Source: an uncultured Spirochaetales bacterium (GTDB lineage Bacteria; Spirochaetota; Spirochaetia; Sphaerochaetales; Sphaerochaetaceae). From it: a DNA stretch of 7,997 nt. How positions within the stretch are numbered: the stretch's first letter is position 1; every line of letters begins with the position of its first letter. The notes beneath the pieces were generated by a model. That model made no database searches. It saw nothing but the letters and a program-made list of their open reading frames with translations, and was not told the DNA's origin. The DNA is taken from the NCBI GenBank assembly GCA_945947045.1, contig CAMEXG010000091.1:1-7997 (forward strand), given 5' to 3'. Made by a program: the position numbers and the translations under genes. Shown in pieces: positions 1-5,770 of this stretch.

Positions 1-1
1 C

Positions 2-436
2 AATAAATTCCAGAAAGAGGGTGATGAAGGTTCCTTCGGTCTGGCATTTCTTAATTCTTCTGTTCTTTTCTGTTCTGGAGCCATGAGTATCGTTGGGTCC
101 ATTAATGCAGGAACTACAGGAGACGGCTCTTTGATATTAATAAAGAGTGTCATGGATGGATTTATGGCCATTGTATTTGCTTCTACATACGGAAAGGGTG
201 TTATTCTTTCAGCATTTACTGTACTTATTTATCAAGGTTTTTTTGTCTTGGCTGGTTCTGCCATCTCCCCGATTCTCGGCGAAACAGGCATCAGCGACAT
301 TGCTGCGGCAGGCGGATATTTGTTGTTAATGATCGGTCTTTCCTTGTTGGATATTAAGAAGACGAAGACTGCCAATTTCCTTCCTGCTCTTGTATTTGCA
401 CCTATTTTCGGTTGGTTATTTTCTTTCTTAGGATAG
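2..436 (+). CDS. DUF554 family membrane protein, C-terminal part (5' end outside the window)
   Basis: The reading frame is open from the left edge to a TAG stop, so only the last 144 residues are visible; the first ATG (83) is internal because conserved family sequence lies upstream of it. The visible part reads as several hydrophobic helices: around SSVLFCSGAMSIVGSI, then GFMAIVFASTYGKGVILSAF, then AAAGGYLLLMIGLSLLDI, and a final FAPIFGWLFSFLG. The GAMSIVGSI, TGDGSL, KSVMDG and FASTYGKGV stretches match my memory of DUF554 (YdfK/YqgA-like) inner-membrane proteins, which are usually about 230 residues. Function is not established for the family; a transport role is sometimes suggested. The next gene has its own promoter-like sequence, so there is no sign of an operon to the right. 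Confidence 0.8.
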   Translation, partial: NKFQKEGDEGSFGLAFLNSSVLFCSGAMSIVGSINAGTTGDGSLILIKSVMDGFMAIVFASTYGKGVILSAFTVLIYQGFFVLAGSAISPILGETGISDIAAAGGYLLLMIGLSLLDIKKTKTANFLPALVFAPIFGWLFSFLG

Positions 437-484
437 AAATATTTATTTTTTTGTATAAATATTTGAGTTTGTTTACTTTATTGT

Positions 485-513
485 TTGGTTGCAACAAATT
501 TCCATGATAAAAT
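485..513 (+). promoter_or_regulatory. Candidate promoter for the zinc-ribbon gene
   Basis: TAAAAT (508-513) is a five-of-six match to the -10 consensus and is preceded by TG plus one base (505-507), an extended -10. At 17 bases upstream sits only a partial -35, TTGGTT (485-490). The predicted start is near 520, leaving a leader of about 45 bases. The rest of the 128-base gap (437-564) is AT-rich and shows nothing else except a weak all-AT dyad at 437-464. Confidence 0.45.
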
Positions 514-564
514 TTCTCTGTTACAAAAACGTAAGTTTATGACGTAAGGCGGGGAGCGTTGTTT

Positions 565-1113
565 ATGGGGAAAAGACAAAGTTGTTGTCCTAGATGTGGA
601 AGTCTGAGGTTAACAGAATCTTTAGACTCCAAAGGAGATGTTCAGTATAAGTGTTGCGACTGTAGAATTCGATTCGGGGATGAAGCTGAAGCCAAAGGAT
701 ATGCTGAACTTCTTGTGAAATTTCTTGTTGAAATAAAAGACATTCTTGGTAATCGGTTTGTTTTGAAACTGAGCAAAGAGATGAGTACCTATAAGTATTA
801 CTTAAAGATAGGGCGTTCAAAGGGGTATGAAGGGGATTTAGACTTTGATTTTTGGAAAGATCTGTCAAATATACTCTTTGTAGAGTGTTCTTTTCATAAA
901 TGGAATGAAACATACTTCGGTTCCTTTTCCAACTACGGAGTAGTATGGGACATAGAGGCGTCTTTTGAACGTAGGCACACACTATCGGTCCATGGTTGCA
1001 ATAGTTTTCCTGTCTATTGGAAAAGAATCGTTGCATCAATTCTTCCATTGATAGAGGAATGCGAGGGAATTGATACTTTCATTCATTCTCTCTTGAAAAA
1101 AGAAATAGATTGA
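565..1113 (+). CDS. Uncharacterised protein with N-terminal zinc ribbon
   Basis: I do not recognise this 182-residue protein. The N-terminus carries a zinc-ribbon pattern, C8-P-R-C11 and C30-C-D-C33, of the CPxCGS...YxCxxC type found at the start of some transposases, RNA polymerase-associated proteins and regulators. The remaining 145 or so residues are mixed alpha/beta, rich in aromatic residues (YKYYLKIG, FDFWKDL, WNETYFGSFSNYGVVWDI), with no membrane segment, signal peptide or catalytic motif that I can name. I place the start at ATG 565 because GGGGAG (551-556) lies 8 bases upstream; an in-frame TTG at 559 would be only 2 bases from that site. It has its own promoter, is followed by a strong hairpin, and faces glgP tail to tail. 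It could be a nucleic-acid-binding protein, but that is inference from the ribbon alone. Confidence 0.7.
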   Translation: MGKRQSCCPRCGSLRLTESLDSKGDVQYKCCDCRIRFGDEAEAKGYAELLVKFLVEIKDILGNRFVLKLSKEMSTYKYYLKIGRSKGYEGDLDFDFWKDLSNILFVECSFHKWNETYFGSFSNYGVVWDIEASFERRHTLSVHGCNSFPVYWKRIVASILPLIEECEGIDTFIHSLLKKEID

Positions 1114-1145
1114 AAAATAAACCGCTCAGAATCTGCTGAGCGGTT
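1110..1145 (-). terminator. Rho-independent terminator of glgP
   Basis: A perfect 10-base-pair stem (1120-1129 with 1136-1145, AACCGCTCAG paired with CTGAGCGGTT) has a 6-base loop. On the minus strand it is followed by TTATTTTTCA, a good U-tract, and it starts 22 bases after the glgP stop codon. On the plus strand it lies just after the zinc-ribbon gene and could stop that transcript too, but the plus-strand tail (GATACTTTC) is poor. Confidence 0.85.
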
Positions 1146-1166
1146 GATACTTTCAAAGTAAATTGA

Positions 1167-3680
1167 TCACTTAATTCTCCTAGCATCTTCCAGGACACTG
1201 TCTTCCTTACTTTTCTTAACTTTGCAAGGCTTGATATGCCAGATATCATCTGCATACTCTTTGATTGTTCTGTCTGATGAGAATTTAGCGGAAGAAGCAA
1301 TGTTCATTGCACTCATCTTATTCCACTTATCCTGGTCATCTCTATAGAGCTTTGAAGCTTCTTCGTGTCTATCGTGGTACATTCTGAGGTCTGCAAAGAG
1401 GAAGTATCTGTCATTGTAGTCGATAAGAGACTTCAACAGAGGATCGAAGATTCCGTCTTCGCCGTTATTGAAGAAACCGTACTGAATAAGCTTGATTGCA
1501 GCATTGATCTCAGCATCCTTCTCCATCCATTCTCTTGAAGAATAAGTCTTTCCTAATTCGGAAATCTCCTTCTCTGTATGGCCGAAGATGAAGATGTTGT
1601 CCAATCCGGTCTCTTCCGCCATCTCTACGTTGGCTCCATCCAATGTTCCTATTGTAAGGGCTCCGTTGCACATAAACTTCATGTTACCTGTACCTGAAGC
1701 TTCAGTTCCTGCAGTTGAAATCTGCTCCGAGAGGTTTGTTGCAGGAATAATACTTTCTGCCAATGTGACTCTATAGTCAGGCATAAAGTATACATGGAGC
1801 TTGTCGTTGACCTGAGGATCTGTGTTGATTACATGGGCGATAGAGTTAATGAACTTGATGATCAGTTTTGCGTTTACATATCCAGGAGCAGCCTTTCCGC
1901 CGAAGAGGAAAGTTGTAGGCTGGAATGATTCCCTATATGCCCTGTCATTCTTCATTCTATTGTAGATCATTACGATATTGAGGGCATTGAGGAGCTGTCT
2001 CTTATATTCATGGATTCTCTTTACCTGGACATCGATCATTGTGTTTGGATCAATTATGATTCCGCTGTCTTTCTTCAGGAAGTCTGCGGCCCTAAGTTTT
2101 GCCTGGTACTTTACTTTTGAAAGCTGGGAAAGGAATGAAGGATCCTCGGTATAATCTTTCAGTTTTCTTATTTCTTCGAAATCAGTAATCCATTTATTTC
2201 CGATAGTTTCTGTTATCAGTGAAGCAAGTCCCGGGTTTGCATCCAAGAGCCATCTGCGCTGAGTAATACCGTTTGTCTTGTTGTTGAATCTATCCGGATA
2301 GATCTGCGCGAACTCAGGGAACATGTTGTCTACAAGAAGCTTTGAATGCAATGCTGCAACACCGTTTGTGGAGTGGCTGCCGATGATGGCAAGATTGGCC
2401 ATTCTAACCATCTTTGGATTAGATTCTTCAATGATGGAGACCTTCGCAATCTTTTCATTCTGCATTGGGAAGAATGAAACTGCAGAAGAGAGGAATCTCT
2501 TGTTGATCTCATAGATAATCTCCATATGACGAGGGAGAATTGACTGAATCATTGGAAGTGGCCACTTCTCAAGAGCTTCCGGCATGAGAGTGTGGTTTGT
2601 ATATCCAAGAGTATTGACCGTAATATCCCAAGCTTCGTCCCAACCTAAACCTTCCTGATCCAAAAGAAGTCTCATCAGCTCAGGGACGGCAAGTGACGGA
2701 TGGGTGTCGTTCATCTGGATTGCGGCTTCTTTAGGGAACTGCTTCCAGTCATATTTACCGTATCTCTTGAATCTTCTGAGAATATCCTGGAGAGAACAGG
2801 AGACAAAGAAATACTGCTGCTTTAGTCTCAGCTCTTTTCCCATATACAATGTATCATTTGGATAAAGAACCTGAGAAAGAGTCTCTGCGTTGATCTTCTT
2901 TCTTACTGCCTCTGTATAATCTCCAGAGTTGAATTCCTGGAAAGAGAATCCGTCAGGGCTTGTCGCGGACCACAGTCTGAGGGTGTTCACTGTCTTTCCG
3001 CCATATCCGACGATAGGAGTGTCGTATGCGACGCCATTGACCTGTTCCGAAGGAATCCACTTAAACACATCTCGTCCGTTTTCTCTTATATGGGCTACAT
3101 GACCGCCGAAATAAACGGGGTAGGTTAGGTCTGGTCTCTTTAATTCCCAAGGGTTGCCGTATTTAAGCCAATTGTCCGGCTGCTCCACTTGATAACCGTT
3201 CTTAATCTGCTGGCGGAAGATACCATAGTTATATCTTATTCCGTATCCATAAGCTGGAAGTTCCAATGTAGCCAAAGAATCCATGAAACATGCGGCAAGT
3301 CTACCCAAGCCTCCGTTTCCCAGTCCTGCATCCGGCTCTGTGTCAGCTAGTTCCTCATAATCATAACCAAGGCTGAGAAGAGCATCTTTGACCTGCTTCT
3401 CGATTCCAAGGTTAATAATATTGTTGGTCATTGCTCTTCCCATGAGGAATTCCAAAGACATGTAGTAGACTCTCTTGCTGTGTTTTGCTCTCTGAGTCTT
3501 TCTGGAAAGATCCCACTGGTGAATGATTCTGTCGCGAATTGCATATGCAATGGCCTCATATCTTCCTTCTTTAGTTGTATGGTAGACATCAGCATCCTGG
3601 TTGTACTTCAACTGCTCTGCAAAGTCACGCGCAATATCTTTTGCAGACGCGCCGTATCTTGTGCGTTCTATTTCAGCCAC
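1167..3680 (-). CDS. glgP: Glycogen/starch (alpha-glucan) phosphorylase
   Basis: This 837-residue cytosolic enzyme releases glucose-1-phosphate from the non-reducing ends of alpha-1,4-glucans using inorganic phosphate and pyridoxal phosphate (PLP). Family signatures are intact and in order: DAGLGNGGLGRLAACFMDS (117-135), IQMNDTHPSLA (321-331), YTNHTLMPEALEKWPLP (360-376, with the catalytic-site His363), KTNGITQRRW (468-477), VKRIHEYKRQLLN (553-565) and SGTGNMKFMCNG, in which Lys668 should carry PLP. Length is normal for the family (about 800-850). The start is GTG, supported by AAAGGAGG (complement of 3689-3696) 8 bases upstream. Only a terminator follows, so it appears monocistronic, and no other glycogen gene lies next to it. 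MalP-type maltodextrin phosphorylase is the main alternative; the sequence alone does not settle substrate preference. The AT-rich upstream region shows several weak promoter-like patterns on this strand, none convincing. Confidence 0.97.
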   Translation of the reverse strand: MAEIERTRYGASAKDIARDFAEQLKYNQDADVYHTTKEGRYEAIAYAIRDRIIHQWDLSRKTQRAKHSKRVYYMSLEFLMGRAMTNNIINLGIEKQVKDALLSLGYDYEELADTEPDAGLGNGGLGRLAACFMDSLATLELPAYGYGIRYNYGIFRQQIKNGYQVEQPDNWLKYGNPWELKRPDLTYPVYFGGHVAHIRENGRDVFKWIPSEQVNGVAYDTPIVGYGGKTVNTLRLWSATSPDGFSFQEFNSGDYTEAVRKKINAETLSQVLYPNDTLYMGKELRLKQQYFFVSCSLQDILRRFKRYGKYDWKQFPKEAAIQMNDTHPSLAVPELMRLLLDQEGLGWDEAWDITVNTLGYTNHTLMPEALEKWPLPMIQSILPRHMEIIYEINKRFLSSAVSFFPMQNEKIAKVSIIEESNPKMVRMANLAIIGSHSTNGVAALHSKLLVDNMFPEFAQIYPDRFNNKTNGITQRRWLLDANPGLASLITETIGNKWITDFEEIRKLKDYTEDPSFLSQLSKVKYQAKLRAADFLKKDSGIIIDPNTMIDVQVKRIHEYKRQLLNALNIVMIYNRMKNDRAYRESFQPTTFLFGGKAAPGYVNAKLIIKFINSIAHVINTDPQVNDKLHVYFMPDYRVTLAESIIPATNLSEQISTAGTEASGTGNMKFMCNGALTIGTLDGANVEMAEETGLDNIFIFGHTEKEISELGKTYSSREWMEKDAEINAAIKLIQYGFFNNGEDGIFDPLLKSLIDYNDRYFLFADLRMYHDRHEEASKLYRDDQDKWNKMSAMNIASSAKFSSDRTIKEYADDIWHIKPCKVKKSKEDSVLEDARRIK

Positions 3681-3826
3681 GATAGTGTCCTCCTTTGGAC
3701 ATTAAAAAGACATTTTTATTTTATGTATTTCTTGTTATCTAATCTAATAACAAAGACAATATAAAATAGAAAAACAAAAAAATGAACCTCTTGGAGCATG
3801 TAGAATCGACAAAATCTCATTTTCTT

Positions 3827-3840
3827 CTGAAAAATTTCAG
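3827..3840. repeat. Short dyad in the divergent promoter region
   Basis: CTGAAA (3827-3832) and TTTCAG (3835-3840) form a perfect 6-base inverted repeat with a 2-base centre. It lies about 150 bases upstream of the glgP start and 10 bases upstream of the first -35 element of the tRNA-Thr operon. It could be an operator for a dimeric regulator, but short AT-rich dyads occur by chance in this composition. Confidence 0.25.
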
Positions 3841-3849
3841 TGTGTGATG

Positions 3850-3878
3850 TTGAAAAAATAGGGCAACATATCTACAAT
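3850..3878 (+). promoter_or_regulatory. Upstream promoter (P1) of the tRNA-Thr/rpmG/secE/nusG unit
   Basis: TTGAAA (3850-3855) and TACAAT (3873-3878) are each five-of-six matches to the sigma-70 consensus, separated by an ideal 17 bases. The predicted start is near 3885, about 100 bases before the tRNA-Thr gene. The region immediately upstream is AT-rich, as expected for an UP-like element. Confidence 0.6.
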
Positions 3879-3923
3879 CAAGAGAGAGTATCCCTAAATC
3901 GACACAAAAGGGGTTACAAGTCA

Positions 3924-3953
3924 TTGACAAGATACGTGATGATTTGCTACAGT
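3924..3953 (+). promoter_or_regulatory. Downstream promoter (P2) of the tRNA-Thr/rpmG/secE/nusG unit
   Basis: A perfect TTGACA -35 (3924-3929) is followed after 18 bases by TACAGT (3948-3953), which is preceded by TGC (3945-3947), giving an extended -10. The predicted start is near 3958-3961, only about 25 bases before mature tRNA-Thr. With P1 this makes two promoters in a row, a common layout for stable-RNA and ribosomal-protein units. Confidence 0.7.
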
Positions 3954-3957
3954 TGCC

Positions 3958-3984
3958 ATTGCGTGTCGCGCTTAGGCGTGCAAT
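3958..3984 (+). repeat. Leader stem-loop abutting the tRNA-Thr 5' end
   Basis: ATTGCGTGTC (3958-3967) can pair with GGCGTGCAAT (3975-3984) over 10 pairs, three of them G-U, around a 7-base loop. The 3' side ends exactly at the base before mature tRNA-Thr, so the precursor would carry a hairpin directly against the RNase P cleavage point. The overlap with the expected P2 start site means P2 transcripts may carry all or most of it. Confidence 0.4.
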
Positions 3985-4057
3985 GCTCTTGTAGCTCAGT
4001 CGGTAGAGCACCACCATGGTAAGGTGGGGGTCGGCGGTTCAAATCCGCCCGGGAGCT
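3985..4057 (+). tRNA. tRNA-Thr (anticodon GGU)
   Basis: A complete 73-base cloverleaf can be drawn. The acceptor stem is GCTCTTG with CGGGAGC (two G-U pairs). The D arm is GCTC...GAGC, the anticodon stem CCACC/GGTGG with loop ATGGTAA (anticodon GGT at 4018-4020), and the T arm GGCGG-TTCAAAT-CCGCC. The discriminator base is T4057. The 3' CCA is not encoded, so it must be added by nucleotidyltransferase. It is the first gene of the unit and is co-transcribed with rpmG, 35 bases downstream. Confidence 0.96.
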
Positions 4058-4065
4058 CAAAATTA

Positions 4066-4079
4066 AGGCCTTATGGCCT
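4066..4079 (+). repeat. Small hairpin between tRNA-Thr and rpmG
   Basis: AGGCC (4066-4070) and GGCCT (4075-4079) form a perfect 5-pair stem with a TTAT loop, beginning 9 bases after tRNA-Thr and ending 2 bases before the rpmG Shine-Dalgarno sequence (AGGAG, 4081-4085). With no T-run it is not a terminator. It may protect the new 5' end of the rpmG message after the tRNA is cut out, or be chance. Confidence 0.35.
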
Positions 4080-4092
4080 CAGGAGTTGTTAT

Positions 4093-4272
4093 ATGGCAAG
4101 TTCAAAGAAGAAAGGCCCAGTAGAAAAAATTGCCCTTCAGTGCACAGAGTGCAAGCAGAAGAACTATACTACAGAGAAGAATCGCCGCAATACACCGGAG
4201 AAACTCGAACTCATGAAGTATTGCCCATTCGAGCACAAGCACACTCTCCACAGAGAGACAAAGATTAAATAA
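4093..4272 (+). CDS. rpmG: Ribosomal protein L33 (bL33)
   Basis: This 59-residue basic protein belongs to the large ribosomal subunit near the E site. The core LQCTECKQKNYTTEKNRRN...KLELMKYCP...KHTLHRETK is typical of bL33. The start is ATG 4093, with AGGAG (4081-4085) 7 bases upstream; the frame stays open upstream but that part lies inside tRNA-Thr and is not coding. The first zinc-binding pair, C17-x-x-C20, is intact. The second motif reads C44-P-F-E47 instead of CxxC, so one of the four usual cysteines is missing. The gene lies between two tRNAs, an order I associate with treponemes. Confidence 0.95.
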   Translation: MASSKKKGPVEKIALQCTECKQKNYTTEKNRRNTPEKLELMKYCPFEHKHTLHRETKIK

Positions 4273-4283
4273 GTCTGGCATCT

Positions 4284-4382
4284 TCGAGGTGCGAGCAGGT
4301 CAGTAGCTCCAACGGTTAGAGCACTGGTCTCCAAAACCGGGTGTTGGGGGTTCGAATCCCTCCTGGCCTGCTGGCACCTCGA
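4284..4382 (+). repeat. Inverted repeat enclosing tRNA-Trp
   Basis: TCGAGGTGC (4284-4292) and GCACCTCGA (4374-4382) are perfect 9-base inverted complements lying 4 bases before and 3 bases after the mature tRNA-Trp. In the transcript they would form a helix under the acceptor stem, holding the tRNA precursor in a clamp. Such leader-trailer helices can be RNase III targets in rRNA and tRNA precursors; that role here is inference. Confidence 0.6.
4297..4370 (+). tRNA. tRNA-Trp (anticodon CCA)
   Basis: A complete 74-base cloverleaf can be drawn. The acceptor stem is AGGTCAG with CTGGCCT (one G-U pair) and the discriminator is G4370, as expected for tryptophan identity. The D arm is GCTC...GAGC. 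The anticodon stem is CTGGT/ACCGG around CTCCAAA, with anticodon CCA at 4331-4333. The T arm is GGGGG-TTCGAAT-CCCTC. The terminal CCA is not encoded. A tRNA-Trp gene next to secE-nusG is a widely conserved bacterial arrangement. Confidence 0.97.
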
Positions 4383-4399
4383 GGCTTTGAGGAGTAGGA

Positions 4400-4579
4400 A
4401 TGAAGAAGATTGCAAGATATTTTAAAGAATGCTGGCTTGAGCTGAAGAAGGTTTCTTGGCCTACAAGAGATACTGTCGTACGTTATACAGGAATCGTAAT
4501 TGTATCTACACTTATCTTCGGCATCGTTCTTGGCATCGTCGACATTGGAATCGGTCAGTTGATGGACTTGATTTTCTAA
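4400..4579 (+). CDS. secE: Preprotein translocase subunit SecE
   Basis: This 59-residue protein is the small essential subunit of the SecYEG channel and clamps around SecY in the inner membrane. The sequence starts MKKIARYFKECWLELKKVSW and continues PTRD; the amphipathic helix with KKVSWPTRD is the SecE hallmark. One membrane helix follows at about residues 31-50 (GIVIVSTLIFGIVLGIV). This is the short, single-helix form usual in most bacteria, unlike the three-helix E. coli protein. ATG 4400 is preceded by GAGGAG (4389-4394) at 5 bases. The Shine-Dalgarno sequence begins 6 bases after the inverted repeat that encloses tRNA-Trp, and nusG follows after 25 bases. Confidence 0.96.
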   Translation: MKKIARYFKECWLELKKVSWPTRDTVVRYTGIVIVSTLIFGIVLGIVDIGIGQLMDLIF

Positions 4580-4604
4580 TCGACCCATAAAATAGGAAAA
4601 AACG

Positions 4605-5177
4605 ATGGAAAAAGGATGGTACGTAATCCAGACATATTCAGGTTATGAACAGAAGATTGAGAAGATCCTCACCAAATTCATGGAGAAGGATCCTGTGTTT
4701 GCTGAACACTGCACAGGAGTCAATGTACCCACAGAAAAGGTGAATGTAAAGAACGAAAAAGGTGAACTCAAGATTGAAGAAAGGAAGATTCTCCCTGGAT
4801 ATATACTGGTAGAGCTCCAGTTGCCTGAAACAGGTTGGAACTCAGTGCTGTCTAAGATTGTCGGTATTAATGGCGTCTCTGGCTTCTTGACAGCGGACCC
4901 GAGCGGCAAAAAACCACCAAAGCCTCTCTCTCAAGAAGAACACAAGAAGATTCTTGTACGTATGGGAGAGCTTCCTGAAGAAAAGACCTTCAGACCTAAG
5001 CAGGATTTCTCTGTTGGGGAAGAAGTTCTCATTACATCTGGTCCATTTGCTTCGTTCAATGGAACCATTGATGAAATTGACCTCCAGAAGGGCAGGTTGA
5101 GATTGTCTGTTCAGATTTTCGGACGTTCAACTCCAGTAGAAGTCGATTTCAACCAGGTAGAAAAGGTTCTCTCGTAA
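4605..5177 (+). CDS. nusG: Transcription termination/antitermination factor NusG
   Basis: NusG binds RNA polymerase and suppresses or promotes pausing; through its C-terminal KOW domain it can contact Rho or ribosomal protein S10. The 190 residues show an N-terminal NGN domain (WYVIQTYSGYEQKIEKIL at 5-22, ILPGYILVEL at 62-71) and a KOW domain (about 135-190) with GEEVLITSGPFASFNGTI and the closing TPVEVDFNQVEKVLS. Length is normal. ATG 4605 has AGGA (4594-4597) 7 bases upstream. The stop codon lies in the loop of a terminator-like hairpin. Confidence 0.97.
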   Translation: MEKGWYVIQTYSGYEQKIEKILTKFMEKDPVFAEHCTGVNVPTEKVNVKNEKGELKIEERKILPGYILVELQLPETGWNSVLSKIVGINGVSGFLTADPSGKKPPKPLSQEEHKKILVRMGELPEEKTFRPKQDFSVGEEVLITSGPFASFNGTIDEIDLQKGRLRLSVQIFGRSTPVEVDFNQVEKVLS

Positions 5178-5200
5178 GGAGAGGACTTTTTCCGATTTTT
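5167..5200 (+). terminator. Terminator or attenuator overlapping the nusG stop codon
   Basis: TTCTCTC (5167-5173) pairs with GAGAGGA (5179-5185), seven pairs including one G-U, around a 5-base loop that contains the TAA stop of nusG (5175-5177). CTTTTT follows at once and a second T-run at 5196-5200. The stem has only four G-C pairs, so partial readthrough into rplK is plausible, and ribosomes finishing nusG would cover the hairpin. Confidence 0.55.
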
Positions 5201-5243
5201 AACATCTTTATTTAGCAAATCTCCCCTCTATGCATGGCATACA

Positions 5244-5331
5244 GGGTGGGAGCTCCTCGTTGAGGAGCGTTAATACCAGCGAGGAACCCCGCTTATATCG
5301 GTCAGCTCAGACCAGGTTCCTACGTAAGGAG
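5244..5331 (+). promoter_or_regulatory. Structured leader of the rplK-rplA-rplJ unit
   Basis: The 160 bases between nusG and rplK hold no gene. Helix A is a perfect 7-pair hairpin, 5252-5258 with 5262-5268 (GCTCCTC/GAGGAGC, 3-base loop). Helix B would pair 5255-5260 with 5279-5284 and excludes A. Helix C pairs 5282-5288 with 5315-5321 (AGGAACC/GGTTCCT), ends 3 bases before the rplK Shine-Dalgarno sequence TAAGGAG (5325-5331), and excludes B. Mutually exclusive helices in front of rplK suggest translational feedback. In E. coli the L11-L1 message is repressed by L1, so L1 is the natural candidate ligand here, but I could not fit the known L1 motif with confidence. No convincing rplK promoter was found. 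Confidence 0.45.
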
Positions 5332-5337
5332 AAAAAA

Positions 5338-5769
5338 ATGGCAAAGAAGAAGGTTACCGCAGTAATCAAGCTTCAGTGCCCTGCTCAGAAGGCTACTCCG
5401 GCACCACCAGTTGGTCCGGCACTTGGTCCTCATGGAGTCAGTGCACCTCAGTTTGTCCAGCAGTTTAATGACAAGACCAAAGGTTTTGAAGCTGGACTTA
5501 TCATCCCAGTCATCATCACTGTCTACTCAGATAAGAGCTTTACTTTTATTCTGAAGACTCCACCAGCAGCAGTTCTTATCAAGAAAGCTCTTGGCATCCA
5601 GACAGCATCCGGCACACCTAACAAGGTTAAGGTTGGAAAGCTTACAGATGCACAGCTTACTGAAATTGCTCAGACAAAGCTTGAGGATCTTAATGCATAC
5701 GACATCGATGCAGCCAAGAAGATCATCGCTGGTACAGCACGTTCAATGGGCGTAGAGGTGGAGAAGTAA
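5338..5769 (+). CDS. rplK: Ribosomal protein L11 (uL11)
   Basis: This 143-residue protein binds 23S rRNA at the GTPase-associated centre and forms the base of the stalk. KLQCPAQKATPAPPVGPALG (11-30) is the conserved N-terminal domain, PVIITVYSDKSFTFILKTPP the central strand region, and NAYDIDAAKKIIAGTARSMG the rRNA-binding C-terminal domain. GPHGVSAPQFVQQFN replaces the commoner GQHGVNIMEF, a variant I associate with treponemes. The start is ATG 5338, with TAAGGAG (5325-5331) 6 bases upstream; a longer in-frame start at 5230 would run through the structured leader and adds 36 residues unlike L11. rplA starts 1 base after the stop. Confidence 0.97.
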   Translation: MAKKKVTAVIKLQCPAQKATPAPPVGPALGPHGVSAPQFVQQFNDKTKGFEAGLIIPVIITVYSDKSFTFILKTPPAAVLIKKALGIQTASGTPNKVKVGKLTDAQLTEIAQTKLEDLNAYDIDAAKKIIAGTARSMGVEVEK

Positions 5770-5770
5770 G

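Noticed and set aside
437..464. All-AT inverted repeat after the DUF554 gene (AAATATTTA/TAAATATTT)
   Set aside because: No G-C pairs and no T-run after the second arm (GAGTTTG follows); too weak to call a terminator in such AT-rich sequence.
590..1048. Long open frame (152 codons) opposite the zinc-ribbon gene
   Set aside because: No ribosome binding site or recognisable domain; the plus-strand gene has a promoter, Shine-Dalgarno sequence and zinc-ribbon motif.
3480..4022. Small open frames in the glgP start region and the gap before tRNA-Thr
   Set aside because: They overlap glgP, promoters or the tRNA, and lack ribosome binding sites and recognisable domains.
4024..4092. Upstream in-frame extension of rpmG
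   Set aside because: It lies largely within mature tRNA-Thr and adds 23 residues unlike L33; the ATG at 4093 has a good ribosome binding site.
5230..5337. Upstream in-frame extension of rplK
   Set aside because: It translates the structured leader, has no ribosome binding site, and the L11 family starts at the MAKKK position.
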